The position numbers and the translations under genes are program-made. Positions 1 to 9,965 of a stretch of 40,869 nt of DNA are shown here, piece after piece. Position 1 is the stretch's first letter; each line of letters starts with the position of its first letter. Below the pieces are notes generated by a model, which was not told where the DNA came from, searched no databases, and saw only the letters and a program-made list of their open reading frames with translations. Location of the stretch: NCBI GenBank assembly GCA_016708585.1, contig JADJFK010000029.1, positions 1 to 40,869 of the forward strand, read 5' to 3'. This stretch comes from Sulfuritalea sp. Lineage in GTDB: Bacteria > Pseudomonadota > Gammaproteobacteria > Burkholderiales > Rhodocyclaceae.

Positions 1-121
1 AAGATTAATACCTTTTATTAGATTTTATAATTGCTACACAATGCGAGGTTTGCGCTTACGAAAACAACCTATTATTAGAAGGTTTGGAAAAATTTCTCAA
101 CATATTTCTAGTCTTCATTAG
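1..121 (+). pseudogene. Duplicate 3' end of rpl6 in the inverted arm
   Basis: Encodes the last 39 or so codons of the rpl6 gene found intact at 4333-4881 on the minus strand, including CYTMRGLRLRK and the TAG stop at 119-121. The contig begins inside the gene, so it is truncated at its start. It exists only because of the terminal inverted duplication. Confidence 0.8.
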
Positions 122-133
122 TTTTACAATTAC

Positions 134-1385
134 GTGGTTCAATATAATAATATTAACATAAATAAAGATTTTTTAACTTTTCTTATTTTGTTAAATCATA
201 AACGTACGTTTTCAAATAATTTTTTTCTTTTTAACTTTTTTTACTTAAATACTTTAAACACTTATTTTACTTTACTACAACGTGTTTCATTATTTTTAGT
301 CCTTTGCCGACTAGATGACGACTACGAAAGTTTATTTTTAAACGTAAAAATTTTTAAAAATACTAATTATCTACAATTATCTTCTCTTTGAAAAAATAGT
401 AATTATAATTCATTTTCTACTCTTTTGTTACATGGTAAACTTGGTAACTCTCGACGAAAATGAGCAAGACTAAATAATTCTAGGCGAACAGATAGTAATC
501 GTATTCGATTAAAACTTAGAGTTTCAAAAAAAGTTATTAATGCTTTTTTTTTAAAAAGATATGCAGAGTTGCACTTCCATGTACCAAAAAAGTAAAACCA
601 ACATTTTTATTAAGACAGCGTTATTTTTTAACATCAAAAAACCTAAATAAAAACATTTGAAAATTTTTGTATGCTAAATCAAAATATACCTTTAATAATG
701 ATAAAAAAAATCTAAACCTGCAATTAACTTATTTGTTAAAGCCATCACAAAAAAATCTCTTTTTTTGTTAATTTATATAAAAAACTTTTGTGAAAAATGA
801 GAAAATCAAGGTACGCTCACTGGGGTTACAGAACAACTGGGAAATTAAACGAATGGCGATATAACAAACTTTTATCTTATGAGTTGGGTCATTTAGTGAA
901 AGATTTTTCAAAACAAATGTTAGTACATATACTATTCAGAACTTTATATAAAACGTTATCCTGACGTCAAGTTTTACTTTTACTTTCCTTTAACCTAGTT
1001 GTTGTTAATGGAAAATTTTGTAAACAACATACAAGTTTAAAAAAGGAGATATAATCGAGTTACCGACTTTTATTAAACCCGATACTCTTAGAAATAGATT
1101 AACAAAATCAAATGTTTTTAAGAAAATTATATCAAGGGGTAAAATCTGCTTATAAAGCTTTTAGATCTAAAAATATTTTTAATAAGCCAAATATAAAAAA
1201 ATACCTAAAATTTTTAAAAATTGCCTATGGGTTATAAATTTTTAGGTTCTACCCTTGCGAGAGATAGCTCCATAAATGCGTTAGCTTTGATCTACGATCT
1301 AATGAGCTTATCACATGATTTAGAGTATAAGATGACGTATAGTTCCGTTTTAACCTTACAAAACTGACGATACAGATTTGATTAA
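134..1385 (+). pseudogene. Frameshifted duplicate of rps4 in the inverted arm
   Basis: Starts with the same GTG and ends with the same TAA as rps4 at 3058-4320, but is 11 nt shorter. The first shift is near 296, where an A is lost in TTTTTAAG, followed by a G/A substitution a few bases on; more shifts follow in A/T runs. The translation therefore leaves the ribosomal frame after about 55 codons. The pattern of homopolymer losses favours sequencing or assembly error over biological decay. Confidence 0.75.
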
Positions 1386-1619
1386 TTCTTAAATTTTTAA
1401 TAAAAATTTAGGTGGTTGCTTCTTTTAAAAATTTCTATAATAACCTATTATTAAGGCCATCACATAAATTTAATTTTAACTTATTTTTTTCAAAAAAGTC
1501 TTTTTTAAATTATCCAGTATTAGATTCTATGCATTTTTCCTTAAAACTAAAACTTTTAAGATTAAATTCCTAAATACTAATATCTTTAATTTTTACTCTT
1601 TAAGACTTGTAAGCATTTT

Positions 1620-1972
1620 ATGTTTAAGTTTGTCTCTTATTTTATTTCTACTTTAATACTTTTAAGTTTGTTTCGACATAAACATCAATTTTATAAAGTT
1701 ATTCGATATTTTAATTGAAAAGAAGAGGTCATAACTAATATTTTTATAAATAGCTGGCAAAAAATTTAAAGGTAAAACCAATAATAAGACATTCCCTTTC
1801 ATGAAAATATAAAAACTATAATTCAGATAGAAGATTTTATCTTTCTCAAAACAAATTACAGTGTTTGTTTCATTATAGTTTTAGCGTGCCTAGTAGACGA
1901 CTTGCTACTTCACGATTTTTATTAACAAAATCATCTGATCGATTAATTTTAGGCGGATTTCAAAAAACTTAA
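1620..1972 (+). pseudogene. Duplicate of rps14 in the inverted arm
   Basis: Copy of the rps14 gene at 2465-2818, one nucleotide shorter because one A is missing in the run after GGC near 1760. It reads toward the telomere array, and its TAA (1970-1972) lies at the start of the array. It is part of the terminal inverted duplication. Confidence 0.75.
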
Positions 1973-2467
1973 TAATTTTATTTTGGTAAGGATAATGATT
2001 TTATTTTGGTAAGGATAATGATTTTATTTTGGTAAGGATAATGATTTTATTTTGGTAAGGATAATGATTTTATTTTGGTAAGGATAATGATTTTATTTTG
2101 GTAAGGATAATGATTTTATTTTGGTAAGGATAATGATTTTATTTTGGTAAGGATAATGATTTTATTTTGGTAAGGATAATGATTTTATTTTGGTAAGGAT
2201 AATGATTTTATTATCCTTACCAAAATAAAATCATTATCCTTACCAAAATAAAATCATTATCCTTACCAAAATAAAATCATTATCCTTACCAAAATAAAAT
2301 CATTATCCTTACCAAAATAAAATCATTATCCTTACCAAAATAAAATCATTATCCTTACCAAAATAAAATCATTCATCCTTACCAAAATAAAATCATTATC
2401 CTTACCAAAATAAAATCATTATCCTTACCAAAATAAAATCATTATCCTTACCAAAATAAAATTATTA
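1970..2467. repeat. Left telomere array with fold-back centre
   Basis: Tandem 23-bp repeat with core TTTTGGTAAGGATAATGA. About 10 units run forward (1970-2206) and about 11 run in reverse complement (2207-2467). The switch is a perfect 12-bp inverted repeat, 2192-2203 against 2210-2221, around the loop GATTTT (2204-2209). The G-richer strand runs 5' to 3' toward the chromosome end on both sides. Linear ciliate mitochondrial chromosomes end in tandem repeats of this general kind; the fold-back indicates a hairpin or head-to-head join. One unit of the second arm has an extra C near 2374. Confidence 0.95.
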
Positions 2468-2818
2468 AGTTTTTTGAAATCCGCCTAAAATTAATCGATC
2501 AGATGATTTTGTTAATAAAAATCGTGAAGTAGCAAGTCGTCTACTAGGCACGCTAAAACTATAATGAAACAAACACTGTAATTTGTTTTGAGAAAGATAA
2601 AATCTTCTATCTGAATTATAGTTTTTATATTTTCATGAAAGGGAATGTCTTATTATTGGTTTTACCTTTAAATTTTTTTGCCAGCTATTTATAAAAATAT
2701 TAGTTATGACCTCTTCTTTTCAATTAAAATATCGAATAACTTTATAAAATTGATGTTTATGTCGAAACAAACTTAAAAGTATTAAAGTAGAAATAAAATA
2801 AGAGACAAACTTAAACAT
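2465..2818 (-). CDS. rps14: Ribosomal protein uS14 (Rps14)
   Basis: Product of 117 residues, a small-subunit ribosomal protein of the head that contacts 16S-like rRNA. The C-terminal third fits the uS14 pattern: a basic SVPSRRLATSRFLLTK stretch followed by LILGGFQKT, where bacterial S14 has the F-x-LSR...G-x-x-PG-x-x-K-S-W end. ATG at 2818 is the only ATG that covers the basic N-terminal part (KHQFYKVIRYFNW). Several Trp codons are TGA. The gene overlaps orf81a by 37 nt and is the last gene before the telomere: its TAA stop coincides with the first telomere-unit bases. Its last 12 codons recur at the right end (40480-40515). Confidence 0.75.
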
Positions 2819-3027
2819 AAAATGCTTACAAGTCTTAAAGAGTAAAAATTAAAGATATTAGTATTTAGGAATTTAATCTTAAAAGTTTTAGTTTTAAGGA
2901 AAAAATGCATAGAATCTAATACTGGATAATTTAAAAAAAGACTTTTTTTGAAAAAAAATAAGTTAAAATTAAATTTATGTGATGGCCTTAATAATAGGTT
3001 ATTATAGAAATTTTTTAAAAGAAGCAA
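2782..3027 (-). CDS. orf81a, small protein with a C-terminal membrane segment
   Basis: 81-residue ORF starting at TTG and ending in TAA, between rps4 and rps14, overlapping the latter. The N-terminal 55 residues are Asn-, Lys- and Phe-rich; the last 20 or so (LRLVSILCLSLSLILFLL) form one hydrophobic segment. I do not recognise a family. Its position in a tightly packed run of ribosomal protein genes makes translation plausible, but the overlap and T-rich composition mean it could be a chance ORF. Confidence 0.4.
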   Translation of the reverse strand: MLLLKNFYNNLLLRPSHKFNFNLFFFKKSLFLNYPVLDSMHFFLKTKTFKIKFLNTNIFNFYSLRLVSILCLSLSLILFLL

Positions 3028-3057
3028 CCACCTAAATTTTTATTAAAAATTTAAGAA

Positions 3058-4320
3058 TTAATCAAATCTGTATCGTCAGTTTTGTAAGGTTAAAACGGAA
3101 CTATACGTCATCTTATACTCTAAATCATGTGATAAGCTCATTAGATCGTAGATCAAAGCTAACGCATTTATGGAGCTATCTCTCGCAAGGGTAGAACCTA
3201 AAAATTTATAACCCATAGGCAATTTTTTAAAAATTTTAGGTATTTTTTTTATATTTGGCTTATTAAAAATATTTTTAGATCTAAAAGCTTTATAAGCAGA
3301 TTTTTTACCCCTTGATATAATTTTCTTAAAAACATTTGATTTTGTTAATCTATTTCTAAGAGTATCGGGTTTAATAAAAGTCGGTAACTCGATTATATCT
3401 CCTTTTTTTAAACTTGTATGTTGTTTACAAAATTTTCCATTAACAACAACTAGGTTAAAGGAAAGTAAAAGTAAAACTTGACGTCAGGATAACGTTTTAT
3501 ATAAAGTTCTGAATAGTATATGTACTAACATTTGTTTTGAAAAATCTTTCACTAAATGACCCAACTCATAAGATAAAAGTTTGTTATATCGCCATTCGTT
3601 TAATTTCCCAGTTGTTCTGTAACCCCAGTGAGCGTACCTTGATTTTCTCATTTTTCACAAAAGTTTTTTATATAAATTAACAAAAAAAAGAGATTTTTTT
3701 TGTGATGGCTTTAACAAATAAGTTAATTGCAGGTTTAGATTTTTTTTATCATTATTAAAGGTATATTTTGATTTAGCATACAAAAATTTTCAAATGTTTT
3801 TATTTAGGTTTTTTGATGTTAAAAAATAACGCTGTCTTAATAAAAATGTTGGTTTTACTTTTTTTGGTACATGGAAGTGCAACTCTGCATATCTTTTTAA
3901 AAAAAAAGCATTAATAACTTTTTTTGAAACTCTAAGTTTTAATCGAATACGATTACTATCTGTTCGCCTAGAATTATTTAGTCTTGCTCATTTTCGTCGA
4001 GAGTTACCAAGTTTACCATGTAACAAAAGAGTAGAAAATGAATTATAATTACTATTTTTTCAAAGAGAAGATAATTGTAGATAATTAGTATTTTTAAAAA
4101 ATTTTTTACGTTTAAAAATAAACTTTCGTAGTCGTCATCTAGTCGGTAAAGGACTTAAAAATAATGAAACACGTTGTAGTAAAGTAAAATAAGTGTTTAA
4201 AGTATTTAAGTAAAAAAAGTTAAAAAGAAAAAAATTATTTGAAAACGTACGTTTATGATTTAACAAAATAAGAAAAGTTAAAAAATCTTTATTTATGTTA
4301 ATATTATTATATTGAACCAC
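3058..4320 (-). CDS. rps4: Ribosomal protein uS4 (Rps4), long form
   Basis: 420 residues, about twice the bacterial length, as in ciliate mitochondria. An early basic block (HGKLGNSRRKWARLNNSRRT) is followed by a central part with AHWGYRTTGKLNEWR. The S4 RNA-binding motif is visible near residues 270-305: LVVVNGKFCKQ, then SLKKGDIIELP, matching the V-N-G-K...L-K-x-G-D-I-I-x-V signature. The C-terminal tail is basic. It starts at GTG 4320, 12 nt after the rpl6 stop; the NTG-GTT-CAA start resembles those of rpl6 and rps13. This arm is free of frameshifts, unlike the mirror copy. It is a primary-binding protein of the small subunit. Confidence 0.78.
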
Positions 4321-4332
4321 GTAATTGTAAAA

Positions 4333-4881
4333 CTAATGAAGACTAGAAATATGTTGAGAAATTTTTCCAAACCTTCTAATAATAGGTTGTTTTCGTAAGC
4401 GCAAACCTCGCATTGTGTAGCAATTATAAAATCTAATAAAAGGTATTAATCTTTTGAAAAATAAAAAATCTTTTAAAAAAAAAGAATAGACGGTATAATT
4501 TTGCCTTCTTCTTTTGTAAAAAGATCAATTATCTAAAAGTTTTAATTTTGTTCAATGTGAATACCCCAAATTGAAAGTAAACTTATTGACCCGGCAAAAA
4601 TTTCTAATTCGGTAACTTTTACCTCGGAAACCTAAATGACATCACTGGAAAAGAAAAAAGTACGACAATACACTAGGCGTGAAATGTTCATTTGCGAAGT
4701 TGGTTTTTTTAAATCCCGTAACGTGCGCATTTATTATATCAAATTTATCAGTTTTTGAGCCGACTAATAAGATGTTGGCATTATTTGCTTCGAAGAACCA
4801 CAGCTTATTTAAAGATTTAGCGTGATTGCCGACAAAAGACGCTGTATTTAAATAATTAAATATTGAGTTAGATTGAACCAA
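4333..4881 (-). CDS. rpl6: Ribosomal protein uL6 (Rpl6)
   Basis: 182 residues. The middle shows the uL6 beta-domain pattern (LGFRGKSYRIRNF, then NKFTFNLGYSHW, like the family's G-x-G-Y-R-A...L-x-L-S-L-G-Y-S-H). The C-terminus has CYTMRGLRLRKQPIIRRFGK, equivalent to the Y-K-G-K-G-I-R-Y...R-R-K-x-G-K end. In the large subunit uL6 lies near the factor-binding site. The start is TTG at 4881 in the context TTGGTTCAA; it overlaps the 3' end of rps3_a by 34 nt in another frame. Residues 1-80 are a poorly conserved extension. Two Trp codons are TGA. Confidence 0.75.
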
Positions 4882-5279
4882 AATTTATTTTCTTTAACGG
4901 GTAAAACTTTTAATTTATCAAAAAAGTTGTTTTTATATCTTCTTGAAGAGTATACTGCAATAGTAGTGTATTTATTATTAAATTGATAAATATAAACCCC
5001 CAAGATGAGACTATCGGGGGAAGGAGATGTATATAAATAAACGTAACGATAAGACTTAAAGACACCACCTTTAGATAAAAAGAAATTTTTAATATTTAAA
5101 GTGTTGGTGTTTCATTTTTTTTTTAACGAAAATTTTTTTTTTAAGATTAAACTTGCAAATAACTTATTCATTATAAGAAGTTTGGGGCTTGCTCATTGCT
5201 CATCTTGGGAAAAAAATGAACTCTCCCAAGTCATAGTTGTATTTATTTTTTCTAAACGAGGTAAACTTATTTGACCCAA
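4848..5279 (-). CDS. rps3_a: Ribosomal protein uS3, N-terminal half (rps3_a)
   Basis: 143 residues. The N-terminus reads GQISLPRLEKI followed by WESSFF, matching the uS3 signature M-G-Q-K-x-N-P...R...W-x-S-x-W-F. After it come basic stretches and a beta-rich part (LILGVYIYQFNN) where the N-terminal KH-like domain would lie. The C-terminal domain is absent; it is encoded at 33547-34368 on the plus strand. TTG at 5279 is chosen because it puts Met right before Gly-Gln. It follows nad1_a by 9 nt in the same frame and overlaps rpl6. Split rps3 is known in ciliate mitochondria. The assignment rests on a short motif plus the matching missing half. Confidence 0.62.
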
Positions 5280-5288
5280 TTTAATTTC

Positions 5289-6185
5289 TTAACCCCCAAA
5301 TAAGCAAATAGCGTATACTGCTGAAAAACAGAATAAGTGAAAATATTCACCTAAATAGAATAATGCAAAAAAAAAACCACTATATTCTGTAGAGTAACCA
5401 GCTACTAACTCTGACTCGGCTTCAGCAAAATCAAAGGGTAATCTACCAGTTTCCATTAAAAAGGTAGCAATCATAATAGGGCAGAGAGGTAAAAATAACA
5501 AAATACCAACAGCCCCCATACTTTGACCCCTAACATGAACAGAAAAACTTAAGTTTTCTGCTAATAACGCCACAATAATTATTAAAAAAGTTATTAAAAC
5601 CTCTAAAGTTAATCCCACCATGATAACCCTAGCAGATGATAAAGAAGCATATTTATTTCTAGAGCTAAATCCTACAACAGCTATTAAAATAGAGTAAATA
5701 CTAGACATTAACCCTATCAAAACTAGATTATACTCAACCTCTAGTAGACCTTGACTCGGTCCCCAAAGAATATTACTTCAAAATAAATAAATAACTGTAC
5801 ATACCAAAACTGGAGCCATAATAAACAATAGTCTATTAGCTTTACTTAAAACGGTAATATGTTTTAAAAGCATTTTTAAGGCATCCGCAATAAATTGAAG
5901 TCGCCCTTTATAACCAATATAGTTTGGACCTACTCGTCTTTGTGTTAATGATAATATTTTTCGCTCAATAAGGGTTACACTTGCTATAACTATTGTTAGA
6001 ATTAAAAAAAGAATTAAAAATTTTAAAAAAGCTACAACATATGTTGCGGCTCAAGCATACAAATTGTGAATAAATTTAAAAAAAAGCGAAAAATCAAAAA
6101 TAGAGTCATCTGACAAATCATAAATATAATTATCATTAAAAGAATACTTCTTTACCAAATTAACAGATTTATTATTAACACCCAT
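5289..6185 (-). CDS. nad1_a: NADH dehydrogenase subunit 1, main part (nad1_a)
   Basis: 298 residues of the complex I membrane subunit at the quinone chamber. An N-terminal extension of about 40 residues precedes the first helix. Then come the diagnostic ERKILSLTQRRVGPNYIG, the FIADALKMLLK loop, and the acidic loop GRLPFDFAEAESELVAGY. The ORF stops after the helix ending in ICLFGG, so the last helix of Nad1 is missing; it is encoded separately at 33260-33433 on the other strand (nad1_b), the same split as in Tetrahymena. ATG 6185 lies 2 nt after the cox1 stop. Confidence 0.95.
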
Positions 6186-6187
6186 AA

Positions 6188-8275
6188 TTAAATTCAAGCA
6201 ACTGCTTTTCTACAAAGAAGAGTAGGGTAAAACTCAGATAATTTTTTATTTAAGTAAAACTCTATTTCTTTTGCGATATAGTATAAAGGCCTTTTACTTA
6301 ATCTAGGGACTAGACTAACTAATGAAGCGCTTAATTTTTTCTCTAATTTGGAGTCTAATAACATAAAATAAAAAGCTAAAGCACCAATCATAGTCACTAA
6401 ATGACCAACAGTTGACATGCTTTGTCATCCCATATAAATTGCAGGGAAATCGTGTAACCTTCTTGGAAGACCCGAAAAACCGACTCAAAACATAGGAATA
6501 AAAGTTAATCACTGTCCTGCGCTGTACATAGTAATGTGGACATAACCAAAAGTTCTTGAAAACTTTGTTTGGAAAAAATTAAAAAAATAAAAATAAAAAC
6601 CAGTAAATATACCTAACATAACAGCACCAGAAAGCATTAAATGAAAGTGCGCTACAACGTATAGCGTATCATGCATGGAAATATTAAGGCTAACGTGTGA
6701 CAGTCACATTCCTGTAAACCCAGCAACTAAAAAAAATAAAATAAAAGAAATAACAGAAAAAAAAATTAAATCGTTGCGTAATGAACCACTAACCAAAGTA
6801 AAGGTTCAGTTAACTACCTTAATAGTAGCGGGCATAGATATCATAATAGTGATAGTACTGTACAATGCACGACTTCTGTGATCTAGGCCGATTAGATACA
6901 TATGATGTCCCCAAACTAAAAAACCCATATAATTCATAATATAGATAGCTCAAATTAAATGATGTTTTGAAGCAATTCTTCTAAAATTAATTGCAGGTAA
7001 AACAGAATTAATAACACCAAATGCTGGTATAATTAAAACATAAACTTCAGGGTGACCGAAAAATCAAAAAAGATGATGAAAAAAAATAGGGTCCCCCCCA
7101 TAAGCAAAATCAAAAAAAGATGTTTGTCAATGCCTATCAAGTTCAAGCATTAACATAGCAGAACCTAAAACAGGTGTAATAACAAACAAAGCACGTAACA
7201 TCAAAAGAACAGTAATTGTGATAAAAGGAAGTAAAATTCTTCTATTTCTAAGGCCGGGAATTGAGAGATTTCTTCTTGTTGACAATAAATTAAATATTGA
7301 TATTGTTGTGCTAATACCAGCGTAGTATACACCTAAGATTAACATATCTTGTATACCAGGACCTGTGTATTTTAACTTAGATGAGAATGGTGTAATAAAG
7401 GTTCAACCAGCGACAGTTTGAGTAGCAGAAGAACATTTTACTATGTGTCGTTTTCTACTTTTTATTTTTTTTGAATTTGTAACTAAAAAATAAAAAGCAT
7501 CAGGTATATTATGAATATATTTTCAAAAAAATAGTTTTCAAGAGTTATTTTTATCTAATGCAACAGTACCATAAGAATAATCTGGTGAAAATAATTGTGT
7601 AACACTTTTAATGGATTTAGAAAATAAAGTGTAATTTGGAGTATCTAAACGTCCAACTTTTTGTTTTAAAGCTCACATGTCTTTATCATCTTTTGTAACA
7701 AATTGGAATTCTCTTAGTTTATCTTCAGGGACTTGAACATAATTCAAAAACTCGTTAGAACGAATCTCGTTAGATTCCATAAAACTATCAAATTTAGTAG
7801 ATTTATTGATGCTATAAAAATTTGTTTGATTTTCATAGTTTTTTCAACACATAGTTCTTAAAAAACCAATTTTAGCGATTAATAAATAACCACAAGGCTG
7901 AATTCAAAAACCTAAACTGTTTAGGCGCGGATAGGCAACATCCTTACTACCAACATGAGATGGTAATAAATAATTAGCAAACCCCCCAAAAAAAATTGGC
8001 ACCACGACAAAAAAAATCATAATTAATGCGTGAGCAGTAATGACTTGTAAATATCGCAAAGAGTCTCCTCCAAAAAACGGACTCCCTGGATATGCCATCT
8101 CAAACCTAATGGCGGTAGCCAGTAGGGCTCCAGACATGGCGGTTATTAGGGAAAAATAAAAATAATTTAACCCTAATCGGCGGTGATTTATTGTATATAA
8201 ATATTTTTTAACTAGTTGGCGGGAAAAAATATAGGATTCTTTTAGAAATCGTATATGACGTGTCAGATTAAACAA
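6188..8275 (-). CDS. cox1: Cytochrome c oxidase subunit I, long ciliate form
   Basis: About 695 residues against roughly 520 usually. Catalytic core of complex IV: HALIMIFFVVVPI carries a haem a ligand, FFGHPEVYVLIIP the CuB His-Tyr pair, WGHHMYLIGLD the two CuB histidines, and VVAHFHLMLSGAV the haem a/a3 histidines. A hydrophilic insertion of roughly 150 residues (about 7390-7890) sits between LLPSHVGSKD...LNSLGF and the conserved GWTFITPFSS, where other organisms have about 25. There is also an N-terminal extension and a basic C-terminal tail ending in CRKAVAWI. Many Trp codons are TGA. The TTG at 8275 overlaps the cox3 end by 8 nt; the true start is uncertain (the frame is open to 8308). 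Confidence 0.97.
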
Positions 8276-9731
8276 TGGAAAAACTTGAAAAAAAAGTAAA
8301 TAATTCGTCTATTGCCACTTTAGAAGTTCAATAGTTAAAGTCTGCAAAAAATCAATAATAGCTTTCGTCATAATATCTTCTAGTAATCCATTTTAATCAA
8401 TTAATGTTAAATAGTATATTTAACAAAAAAAGTAACATGTAATTTTGTATGTTTACACCTATTAATGTATAGCTAACTCGTTTGTTTTCATAAAATTTAA
8501 AAACCATAAACAATCAGGAAATAAAAATAAATAAAAAATGTCAATATTTAGCTATTAAGGCTAATGTTAAATACTGTTGTTTTGTTCTTATTCATGGAGA
8601 TAATGTATCAACAGTTCAACTATTGCTCTCTTCTGAAAAATCCCACACTAATTCAAAAAAACCTGCAATAACATAATAAAATTGATAAGTTTCCAGTAAG
8701 AAACCATACAAAAAAAATACTGTAATAACTGTAAGGTGTAAAATTTGTTGCTTAAAGTTGAAGTTCGGTAAATTTAATAATAAATACACCGAATAAAAAA
8801 TTAAAAACAATAATAAAATTGTAGAAAAGTAAAAACTACTCAGGTTAGTAACAAAGGATTGATTCAAATTAGCTTCGTCGACAAAATATAAAACGTCTTG
8901 AGAACTGTTTATGTAATAATAAAAAAACAGAGAAAATAAAAAACCCTCAACAATTCAAAAATAAGAATTAGTTCTTTTTCAAAAACGTTGAATAGCTCCT
9001 GTAAATTTACCAAATCGATATCTTTTTATAAAAAAGTTAAAACCACTAATCAATCAGAAGAATAAGATCCCGATAACAAATCAAATACCTAACTGACGGG
9101 TAAAGTTTATATTATAGAAATCAATCAATAATAAAATAATAGATAAAGTTAAGAGTAAAGGTAAAAAAAAGTTTTTAAATCCATTATAAAAACTACTATA
9201 AAAATTACGTAAATCCAAGTTTGAAAAGGCAATAATTTGAGAAGATTCTAAAGAAATTTTTATTTTATATACGGAATTTTTTTTTAAATTTTTAAAGGGG
9301 TAAAATCTTCAAAAAAATGTAATACAATGGTCGATTATTAAAAAAAATACACGAAAAAGACGATTTATAACCCTTAAGTTTACATCAATCAAAGAGTATA
9401 AATCCAGATTAACTGGACCAAAATATCATAAATTAAAAACTATAGCTTGCATTCATTTAAAACGTATATCTGAAATTGATTCATTTTTAGCTATGTGTTT
9501 TTCATAAAAAGAGTCTATTTCTCTATAGTTTACAAATAAATTTTTTTTAAAATTTGTTAAACTTAAAAGCTCCATGCAGACTACTGCAATATAATATCAC
9601 TCTCTTCTTATTAAAGATAACTTAATATTTGGAAAATAACGACTGGGAACCAATGCCGAAACACTGTAAAATAAACTTTTAATAGCTGCGCTTAAAGTAT
9701 TACTAATTTGGTGAGATTGATATTGACGAAT
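8268..9731 (-). CDS. cox3: Cytochrome c oxidase subunit III, divergent (Ymf68-like)
   Basis: 487 residues, much longer than a normal 260-residue Cox3. The N-terminal 200 or so residues are hydrophilic with scattered helices. The C-terminal part has the Cox3 outline: KRTNSYFWIVEGFLFSLFFY with a helix Glu and a following SS (compare SEVMFF...FFHSS), a helix pair, and near the end IAKYWHFLFIFISWLFMV, the Y-W-H-F-x-D-x-x-W-L-F motif. There is no ATG near the start; the frame opens after TAG at 9732-9734 and ATT 9731 is taken as start. It overlaps the cox1 start. In Tetrahymena the equivalent is ymf68. Family assignment good, start weak. Confidence 0.72.
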
Positions 9732-9743
9732 CTATTAAAATGC

Positions 9744-9872
9744 TTATTTCTTTCTGGTATATGGAAGTCTAGAAAAATTAGGTGTTCATCTAATTAGAAA
9801 TTTATAAACGAACTTTAAAAATGTAAATTTTATGCGCCTTTTTAAAAGTAATAAAATTGATTGTAAACGAAT
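9744..9872 (-). CDS. Possible 42-codon basic ORF between trnW and cox3
   Basis: An ORF from ATT 9872 to TAA 9744 with a Lys/Arg-rich product (LKRRIKFTFLKFVYKF, ending TRKK). It fills most of the 159-nt gap between cox3 and trnW and shares the cox3 frame, separated by TAA, TAA and TAG. I know no family for it. It may be a chance ORF in a spacer. Confidence 0.2.
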
Positions 9873-9890
9873 CCATTAGTAAAATTCAAA

Positions 9891-9961
9891 CGAAGGAAGC
9901 AGGAATCGAACCCACGACAGCGGTTTTGAAGACCGCAGTTTTGCCACTAAACTATTCCTCC
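9891..9961 (-). tRNA. trnW(uca): tRNA-Trp (anticodon UCA)
   Basis: Cloverleaf with acceptor GGAGGAA pairing with TTCCTTC (one G-U), a D-arm with AGTGG, a 5-bp anticodon stem around the loop CTTCAAA, a T-loop TTCGATT and discriminator G. Anticodon UCA decodes UGA as well as UGG as tryptophan, which explains the TGA codons inside every major gene here. Confidence 0.95.
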
Positions 9962-9965
9962 AATA

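Larger units (their letters stand above)
1..2206. repeat. Inverted copy (left arm) of the left chromosome end
   Basis: Read as reverse complement, this stretch matches 2207-4452 almost base for base: base 1 pairs with base 4452, in the middle of rpl6. It carries the end of rpl6, rps4, orf81a and rps14 running toward the hairpin. It is about 40 nt shorter than the other arm. One telomere unit and many single-base losses in homopolymers explain this (A and T runs near 295, 345, 590, 745, 1140 and 1205 are each shorter here). These losses break rps4, while the other arm is intact. I infer a low-accuracy read-through of a fold-back end, or a head-to-head replication intermediate, not a second set of genes. 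Confidence 0.93.

Noticed and set aside
1970..2467. Regular repeats that could be taken for a CRISPR-like array
   Set aside because: Units are head-to-tail with no spacers between them, lie at both chromosome ends, and switch orientation at a hairpin; they are telomeric repeats.
6675..6881. Plus-strand ORF of 68 codons inside cox1
   Set aside because: It is the antisense shadow of a conserved cox1 segment (the WTFTLV...SLRNDLIF region).
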